DNA of 12,633 nt from Aquifex aeolicus (GTDB lineage: Bacteria; Aquificota; Aquificia; Aquificales; Aquificaceae): the NCBI GenBank assembly GCA_015661465.1, contig DQVZ01000030.1:1-12633 (forward strand), read 5' to 3'. The position numbers were made by a program, and so were the translations under genes. The notes under the pieces are model-generated. The model searched no databases, was not told the origin of the DNA, and saw nothing but the letters and a program-made list of their open reading frames with translations. Shown here piece after piece: positions 8,246 through 12,633 of this stretch (position 1 is the first letter of the stretch; the number at the start of each line of letters is the position of its first letter).

Positions 8246-8431
8246 ATGGTTAAATTTTTAATACTTTCACTTTTATTAATGTTAGACGATGCTTCTGCCC
8301 ATATCAAACCCGTTCCCCATATACATATAGGCTTATTTCATATAGAGGATATTATCCTTGCGATTTCCATCTTTCTAATTGGAATTCTCGCATTGATATT
8401 TTTAAGGAGAAGAAGATATGTTTCCCGATAA
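8246..8431 (+). CDS. Small His-rich single-span membrane protein in hydrogenase operon
   Basis: The protein has 61 residues and I do not recognise its family. Its start is certain: AGGAGGTG (8232-8239) lies six bases before the ATG. The N-terminus (residues 2-13, Lys then a hydrophobic run) looks like a signal peptide with an ASA site at 16-18. Cleavage there would leave His19 as the N-terminus. Next comes a short His-rich segment with His19, His25, His27 and His32, then a strong transmembrane helix (about 36-54) and a cytoplasmic RRRR cluster. Predicted topology is a short periplasmic peptide, one span, and a basic cytoplasmic tail. The tail could anchor the otherwise soluble hydrogenase complex, and the histidines could bind metal or haem; both are inference. 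It overlaps the next gene by 14 bp. Confidence 0.8.
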   Translation: MVKFLILSLLLMLDDASAHIKPVPHIHIGLFHIEDIILAISIFLIGILALIFLRRRRYVSR

Positions 8432-8636
8432 AGCTTTACTTGCAGAAACCTTTGTTGAGTACCGTAGAGGTCAATGGATAGTGTATATAGAGGTTATCTT
8501 TAAAGATGAAATAGTAAAGAAAGAAGTTGGTAGATACTTTACAAAGAAAAAAGCGGAAATAGCAGCAAACTATATTCGCCGTGTTGCAAATAAAGAATTA
8601 CCATTTCCTCCAGATGGTTTAGGAGGATGCTGCTAA
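8418..8636 (+). CDS. 72-residue hydrogenase-operon protein with C-terminal GGCC
   Basis: This is a small soluble protein of unrecognised family. Residues about 8-37 look like a beta-hairpin (ETFVEYRRGQWIVYIEVIF), followed by a helix rich in Lys and Ala (about 43-59) and a Pro-rich tail ending PFPPDGLGGCC. The only cysteines are the last two residues, which could ligate a metal, form a disulphide or carry a persulfide; none of this is shown. AAGGAG (8404-8409) lies eight bases before the ATG. The gene overlaps the membrane peptide gene by 14 bp and the TPR gene by one base (TAATG), so translation is coupled on both sides. The GGA GGA codons of the tail also serve as the Shine-Dalgarno sequence of the TPR gene, which may partly constrain the Gly-Gly. 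Confidence 0.8.
   Translation: MFPDKALLAETFVEYRRGQWIVYIEVIFKDEIVKKEVGRYFTKKKAEIAANYIRRVANKELPFPPDGLGGCC
8621..8626 (+). promoter_or_regulatory. Ribosome binding site of the TPR gene, inside the preceding gene
   Basis: AGGAGG sits 9 nt before ATG 8636 but directly abuts the in-frame ATG at 8627. Spacing therefore favours 8636 as the start of the TPR protein, giving a TAATG stop/start overlap. Confidence 0.75.
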
Positions 8637-9829
8637 TGGCATGGGAAAAGATTTTTCCTCAAACAGTAGGTATTCTTCCTTCTCCTTTCTCAGTTATTTT
8701 AGTACCTTATACGAATACGGAAAATCTCAATGAGATTTTAGAGCTAAATTTTTCAAATATACCAAGCGAATGGAGATTTTTTAAAGAAATTTATCTAGGA
8801 AATTTTGATAAAGCTAAGGAAGAGATAAGTTATCTAGAAGATGAAGAATTAAAGGATTATACTATAACAATTTTAAAGTTTTCACAAAGTAATGATTTTT
8901 CTGTATTAAAGAATTTTAAGGGACACAGGTTGTTAGAAAAGTTGTTATCCCTTCTAAATCCGGAAGAAGTTATGAATGTAGAATTAACCGAAAGAGAAGA
9001 TTTTTATGTGTTTTCGGAATTTATAAAAGCCAAATTCCTTCAAAATAAAGATACATCCCGAGCTATAGCCCATTTAGACAATGCTCTTAGATACTTTTCC
9101 TTTGAATCTCCCATTTTTAAAGCTCAAGTACTCCTTTCAAAAGCCAACATTATATTCAATGAAAAAGGAGCCAGCTATCATTTAATACAGCTTTATTTGG
9201 AAATCTTAGAGTTATTAAAGAATGTAAACATACCTGAACTTAAAGGAGAAATTTTTTACCAACTGGGAAATTTGTATTCCACATTCGGAGATATTTACGA
9301 AGCTGTAAAGTATTACAGTAAAGCTTTAGAAGTTTTCACTAAAGAGAATAATCCCTATATGTATGCTTTGATAAACAACAACATGGGCTTAGCATACTTA
9401 TCCATTCAGGCGACAGATATTGAAAGTCAAGTAAAGCTTGCCTTGGGAGTACAGTGTTTGAAAAAAGCTTTAGAAGTTTTTAAAAAAGAAGAATTTCCCG
9501 AGGAGTGGGCAAGTGCTACTTTGAACTATGCAAATGCTCTCGTATACCTGCCTACCTCAAATCCTACGAAGAACCTTATTAGAGCTTTAGAGCTGTATAA
9601 GGAAGTTTTAGCGTATAGAGAGAAAACCGGAAATATGGAAGGATACGCAAGAGTTCTAGCCAATATGGGAAACGTTTTAGCTCATTTAGGTCACCTAAAG
9701 GAAGCAAAGAAAAAGTTGAAGAAAGCAAGGGAAATATTTATATCCTTAAAGCTTTTTGAAGAAGCTGCAGGTGTTGATGAAATCTTAAAAGAAATTCAAA
9801 GTATGGAGGCGGCTAAAAATGGAGAGTAA
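8636..9829 (+). CDS. TPR-repeat protein of the hydrogenase operon
   Basis: The protein has 397 residues, no signal peptide and is mainly helical. The first 120 or so residues are a less repetitive region (ending near the EDFYVFSEF segment). Helical hairpins follow. Clear tetratricopeptide units lie at about 204-237 (QLGNLYSTFGDIYEAVKYYS), 242-284, a degenerate one at about 289-331, and one at about 335-372 (MGNVLAHLGHLKEAKKKLKK). TPR arrays bind partner proteins, so an assembly or scaffold role for the hydrogenase complex is inferred. A TPR gene at this position, between the protease/small proteins and the NifU-Rieske and NHL genes, is a feature I recall of group 2a (Huc) loci in mycobacteria and Nitrospira. 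The next gene starts 11 bp before this one ends. Confidence 0.85.
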   Translation: MAWEKIFPQTVGILPSPFSVILVPYTNTENLNEILELNFSNIPSEWRFFKEIYLGNFDKAKEEISYLEDEELKDYTITILKFSQSNDFSVLKNFKGHRLLEKLLSLLNPEEVMNVELTEREDFYVFSEFIKAKFLQNKDTSRAIAHLDNALRYFSFESPIFKAQVLLSKANIIFNEKGASYHLIQLYLEILELLKNVNIPELKGEIFYQLGNLYSTFGDIYEAVKYYSKALEVFTKENNPYMYALINNNMGLAYLSIQATDIESQVKLALGVQCLKKALEVFKKEEFPEEWASATLNYANALVYLPTSNPTKNLIRALELYKEVLAYREKTGNMEGYARVLANMGNVLAHLGHLKEAKKKLKKAREIFISLKLFEEAAGVDEILKEIQSMEAAKNGE

Positions 9830-10625
9830 AAGTAAAATTTCATTGGAAAAGATAGCTGAGGAAATAGACAATTTAATAGATAGTTTTAAAGAAGAGGATG
9901 AATCTGTAAAAGAGAGAGTTAAAAAACTAATTGAGTTAATAGAAGAATTTAACCGTATAGGTATTAAAAAAATTGTGAAATTATTAAAAGAACATCCTGA
10001 GGGTAAATCTATTTTAATGACGTTAGTAAAAGAACCTGAGGTCTACGCTTTATTTTTAAAACACGGGATTATTAAGCCAAACGTAAAAACACAAATAGCT
10101 ATGGTACTGGAAAAGGTGAGACCTTACGTAAAATCACACGGTGGCGATATTGAATTTGTAGAACTTCAAGGGGATACTGTTATAGTCAAAATGTACGGTT
10201 CATGTGTAGGATGTTCACAAATAGAAACCACTTTACGGGAGGGAATCCTCGAAATTATAAAACAAAAGTTTCCTCAGATAAATAATATAAGGGTCATACC
10301 CGTAAGAGTTAAAAATAAAAACGGTAAAGAAAAGAGAATCATTCCTTTAGATACTTTGAAAGAAGGTGAAGTATTTAACTACAAGGATGAGGATATAGAT
10401 ATCATACTTATACAATATAATGGGGGAATATACGCCTATTACAACGCGTGTCCACATCAAGGACTTAGCCTTGAAAATGGGGATTTGTCGGAAGAAGTTT
10501 TAACTTGCCCATGGCACGGGTTTAAATATTTAGTTACCTCCGGAGAATGTTTAACGGTAAATTACCTTCAGTTAGAACCTGTCGAAATATTCGTAAAAGA
10601 TAATTGGATATGGGCGAGAGTTTAA
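9819..10625 (+). CDS. NifU-domain/Rieske [2Fe-2S] fusion protein (HucE-like)
   Basis: The protein has 268 residues in three parts. Residues 1-85 are a charged helical region. Residues about 90-162 are a NifU C-terminal-like domain with GSCVGC (Cys129, Cys132) after the typical SHGGDIEFV stretch; this domain binds an Fe-S cluster between two chains in other proteins. Residues about 172-268 are a Rieske domain with CPHQG (Cys211, His213) and CPWHG (Cys230, His233), the full ligand set for a [2Fe-2S] cluster. No signal peptide or membrane helix is seen, so it is cytoplasmic. It resembles the predicted Fe-S protein HucE of the M. smegmatis huc operon, a candidate electron acceptor from the hydrogenase; that role is inference. 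GGAGG (9805-9809) lies nine bases before the ATG, inside the TPR gene. Confidence 0.9.
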   Translation: MESKSKISLEKIAEEIDNLIDSFKEEDESVKERVKKLIELIEEFNRIGIKKIVKLLKEHPEGKSILMTLVKEPEVYALFLKHGIIKPNVKTQIAMVLEKVRPYVKSHGGDIEFVELQGDTVIVKMYGSCVGCSQIETTLREGILEIIKQKFPQINNIRVIPVRVKNKNGKEKRIIPLDTLKEGEVFNYKDEDIDIILIQYNGGIYAYYNACPHQGLSLENGDLSEEVLTCPWHGFKYLVTSGECLTVNYLQLEPVEIFVKDNWIWARV

Positions 10626-11665
10626 AAGCACATCCTATACTTGAACTTGGTGAACCCTCAAAGGGAGGTTTTATGCTACCCTGTAAATCTGTATCAAACA
10701 GAGCAATGTATAGTCCCAGAGGGGTTTTTTATGACGGAAACATTTTAGTAGTAGCTGATACGGGAAATCACAGGGTATTAATATGGTTTTCCTTACCTGA
10801 GGAAGATTATACACCTGCCGATGTGGTACTAGGTCAAAGAGATTTTTTATCTGATAGTCCAAATGCGGGAGGAAATCCGGAGATAGGAATGTATATGCCT
10901 TGCGGTGTATTTATAAAAGATAGAAAATTATTCGTAGCAGATTCCTGGAATCACAGAATACTCGTTTGGGAAACTATTCCTGAGGAAAATGGTAAAAAGC
11001 CTGATTACGTTATAGGCCAAAAAAATCTAAAGGAAGTAGAGCCTGTGAAAGGATTAGAAGCAAAAGGCTTTTTCTGGTGCTACGGTCTATCTTTTTATAA
11101 AGACTACCTTTTAGTTTGTGATACGGGAAATAGAAGAATCATAGGTTGGAAAGGTGAATTTGATTATTGGAAAGAACCTGATATCATTATCGGTAAACGC
11201 TACAATTATCAATGGCCTCACCATATTTCTTCTAACGGAGAGATAACGTTTATAGCTGATGCCGGGTTACACCGTGTGGTCGGATACAAAAAAATACCTC
11301 AAGATTCCGTCCCAGAAGTTGTTTTAGGTCAAAAGGACCCTTTTCATGTTTCTGAAAACTTAGAAATGCAGAGTGAAAAAACTTTAAGATTTCCTTACGG
11401 AGTCGGTTTATCGGATAAATTTTTAGCTATTGCCGATACGGGTAATCATCGGGTTCTCGTATGGAAAAATATACCTGAGCGGGGATATGGAATTCCGGCA
11501 GATATAGTATTAGGACAGAGAAACTTTCAAGAATGCGGGGAAAATAGATGGGAAGGAATCAAGAAAGATACACTGTGTTGGTGTTATGGGGTACATGTAT
11601 ATGACAATCTTATATTTATTGCAGATTCCGGAAATAACAGAATTGTTGTTTGGAAACTGGGCTAA
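10610..11665 (+). CDS. NHL-repeat beta-propeller protein of the hydrogenase operon
   Basis: The protein has 351 residues and no signal peptide or membrane helix. Six NHL blades are readable from the pattern PxGVxxxxxxxxVADTGNHRVLxW: cores near residues 49-60, 110-121, 169-180, 216-227, 275-286 and 338-349. Loops carrying VLGQRDF link most blades. This predicts a six-bladed propeller, typical of a protein-binding platform; catalysis is less likely. Cysteines recur at equivalent blade positions (PCG in blade 2, WCYG in blades 3 and 6). An NHL gene closes the huc-type accessory set in other group 2a loci as I recall them. ATG 10610 is preferred because the first repeat (ILELGEP) needs it; it overlaps the Rieske gene by 16 bp and lacks its own Shine-Dalgarno sequence. 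TTG 10604 and ATG 10673 are alternatives. Confidence 0.87.
   Translation: MGESLKAHPILELGEPSKGGFMLPCKSVSNRAMYSPRGVFYDGNILVVADTGNHRVLIWFSLPEEDYTPADVVLGQRDFLSDSPNAGGNPEIGMYMPCGVFIKDRKLFVADSWNHRILVWETIPEENGKKPDYVIGQKNLKEVEPVKGLEAKGFFWCYGLSFYKDYLLVCDTGNRRIIGWKGEFDYWKEPDIIIGKRYNYQWPHHISSNGEITFIADAGLHRVVGYKKIPQDSVPEVVLGQKDPFHVSENLEMQSEKTLRFPYGVGLSDKFLAIADTGNHRVLVWKNIPERGYGIPADIVLGQRNFQECGENRWEGIKKDTLCWCYGVHVYDNLIFIADSGNNRIVVWKLG
10661..10668 (+). promoter_or_regulatory. Internal Shine-Dalgarno-like sequence in the NHL gene
   Basis: AAGGGAGG lies four bases before an in-frame ATG at 10673. Initiation there would remove 21 residues, including the first repeat strand. The spacing is short, so this is a possible secondary start only. 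Confidence 0.3.
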
Positions 11666-11678
11666 AAAGCATTTTGAA

Positions 11679-11696
11679 CTTGAGTTACTGCTCAAG
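11679..11696. terminator. Short perfect stem-loop after the hydrogenase operon
   Basis: CTTGAG and CTCAAG form a six-base perfect inverted repeat around a six-base loop, starting 14 bases after the NHL stop codon. The sequence after it is not a T run, so it does not look like a strong intrinsic terminator. It may be a weak pause site or a 3'-end stabilising hairpin, or chance. The rest of the spacer up to 11740 holds nothing else convincing, only a TATTAT at 11726-11731 without a partner -35. Confidence 0.3.
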
Positions 11697-11740
11697 GGCA
11701 TAGAATAATACCGCAGGTAAGGTGATATTATGTATTGGTT

Positions 11741-12633
11741 ATGAAGTAGATTAAGTTAAAAAGGAACAAAGTAAAAGTTTATGGAAAGCCTGCAAAAATT
11801 TTAATGAAAGGTTTAACAGCTCCCGAAGAACATACCCACTTTCTCCACGGACTACTTACCAATGACATAAAATCCTTGAAACCTTATACATTCAATTACA
11901 ATTTGTGGTTAAAACAAAATGGTAATCCGATAGCGGATTTTTTGTTTATAAAATCAAGGATTACTATATACTCGATACTGAAGAAGATGGGGAATTTGTA
12001 ATAAATGAGTTCACAAAATTAAAATTATCCTTAAAGGTTTATTTCGATAACTTAGATTCATACGAACACATTTTTATCTACGGGGAAGGAGCTGAAGCCT
12101 TTGTAAAAGAAAAATTGGGAATCCGATTAAAAGATTACGAAGTGAAAGAGATTAAAGAGGATGTATTCCTGGCAAAGAATCCGGTAAGACTGAAAGAAAT
12201 AGGTTTTGATTTGTTTGGCAATATAGGGAAATTAATCAAGGAATTGTCCGAAAAGGCTAAAGTTTCCGAAGAAGAGTTTGAAGAGGAAAGGATAAAGAAC
12301 TGTATTCCCAGAATCCATAAAGAATTAAGGGAAGGATTTTCACCTTTAGAAGCGGGAGTACTTTCTTACGCAATAAGCTTGAATAAAGGTTGTTATGTAG
12401 GCCAGGAAGCAATAGCAAGAGTATACTTCAGAGGTAGAACTCCCAGAACTCTCATTAAATTTAAAGTTTTGGAAGGTGTTAAGGAAGGAGATAGAATACT
12501 GGAAGAGGGGAAAGCAGTAGGATTAATAACTTCTCTATCACCTTCCGGAAACATAGCATTAGGGTATATGCTTAGAGCTAAATTAGAGTTGGAAAAGGAA
12601 TATAAAACCGAGGAAGGAAGAGTAAATGTCTTA
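11741..12633 (+). pseudogene. ygfZ: YgfZ/GcvT-like folate-binding protein gene, broken by a stop and a frameshift; 3' end cut by window edge
   Basis: YgfZ proteins bind folate and support repair or assembly of Fe-S enzymes. The C-terminal part shows the family signature KGCYVGQEA (near 12388-12414), and the N-terminal part has FLHGLLTND. The reading is broken twice. From ATG 11741 the frame reads Met-Lys-TAG (11747-11749) and then continues IKLKRNKVKVYG into the conserved region. The stop probably stands for a Trp codon (TGG to TAG), although ATG 11804 could start a shorter product. At the T6 run 11938-11943 one T is missing relative to a coherent reading. The original frame stops at 11999-12001, while the shifted frame (ADFFVYKIKDYYILDTE) stays open to the window end. 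Two lesions suggest a decayed gene; assembly or homopolymer errors could also explain them. It lies 75 bp after the hydrogenase operon on the same strand. Confidence 0.8.

Noticed and set aside
11938..11943. Programmed frameshifting or transcription slippage at the T run in the ygfZ-like gene
   Set aside because: A T6 run is short for slippage, and the separate TAG at codon 3 would still block synthesis; decay or sequence error is simpler.

Overview
The window reads as chromosomal DNA of a hydrogen-oxidising, Gram-negative thermophile of the Aquificota (Aquifex/Hydrogenobacter relatives). The reasons are the AT-rich sequence, a folate-dependent TrmFO, a KDO-pathway enzyme (KdsB), and KdsB and HypX proteins that, from memory, closely resemble the Aquifex aeolicus ones. 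The HypX catalytic residues even keep the A. aeolicus numbering. The species itself cannot be named from the sequence alone.

Layout: (1) 1-1308, minus strand: trmFO, cut by the window edge close to its C-terminus. (2) 1341-3748, plus strand: kdsB and hypX, 11 bp apart; hypX makes the CO ligand of the [NiFe] site. (3) 3764-4655, minus strand: two small paralogous DUF1641-like proteins, convergent with hypX and divergent from the hydrogenase genes. (4) 4820-11665, plus strand: a tight eight-gene hydrogenase operon. Its order is small subunit, large subunit, maturation protease with an extra C-terminal domain, a 61-residue His-rich membrane protein, a 72-residue protein ending in Gly-Gly-Cys-Cys, a TPR protein, a NifU-domain/Rieske fusion, and an NHL beta-propeller. 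(5) 11741-12633, plus strand: a ygfZ/gcvT-like gene that carries an in-frame TAG at its third codon and a one-base frameshift in a T run, running off the window end. No stretch over 300 bases lacks a gene. No tRNA, rRNA, CRISPR array or insertion sequence was seen.

The core is a cytoplasmic group 2 [NiFe] hydrogenase. It is closest to the Huc type (group 2a, high-affinity H2 oxidation in mycobacteria and Nitrospira) and to the Aquificota lineage usually called group 2d or hydrogenase III. The small subunit has no Tat leader and lacks two usual Fe-S ligands: Asn15 replaces a proximal Cys and Gln200 replaces the distal His. This is the Huc pattern. Maturation is served by HypX and the dedicated protease; no hypA-F genes are present here. 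The accessory genes (DUF1641 pair, His-rich membrane peptide, GGCC peptide, TPR, NifU-Rieske, NHL) are good candidates for a scaffold and electron-exit module linking a soluble hydrogenase to the quinone pool or another acceptor. That role is inferred. This accessory set is the least understood and most interesting part of the window.

All genes of the hydrogenase locus except the overlapping NHL gene have a recognisable Shine-Dalgarno sequence, whereas trmFO, kdsB and hypX have none. This fits the locus being a distinct, possibly separately acquired, expression unit.
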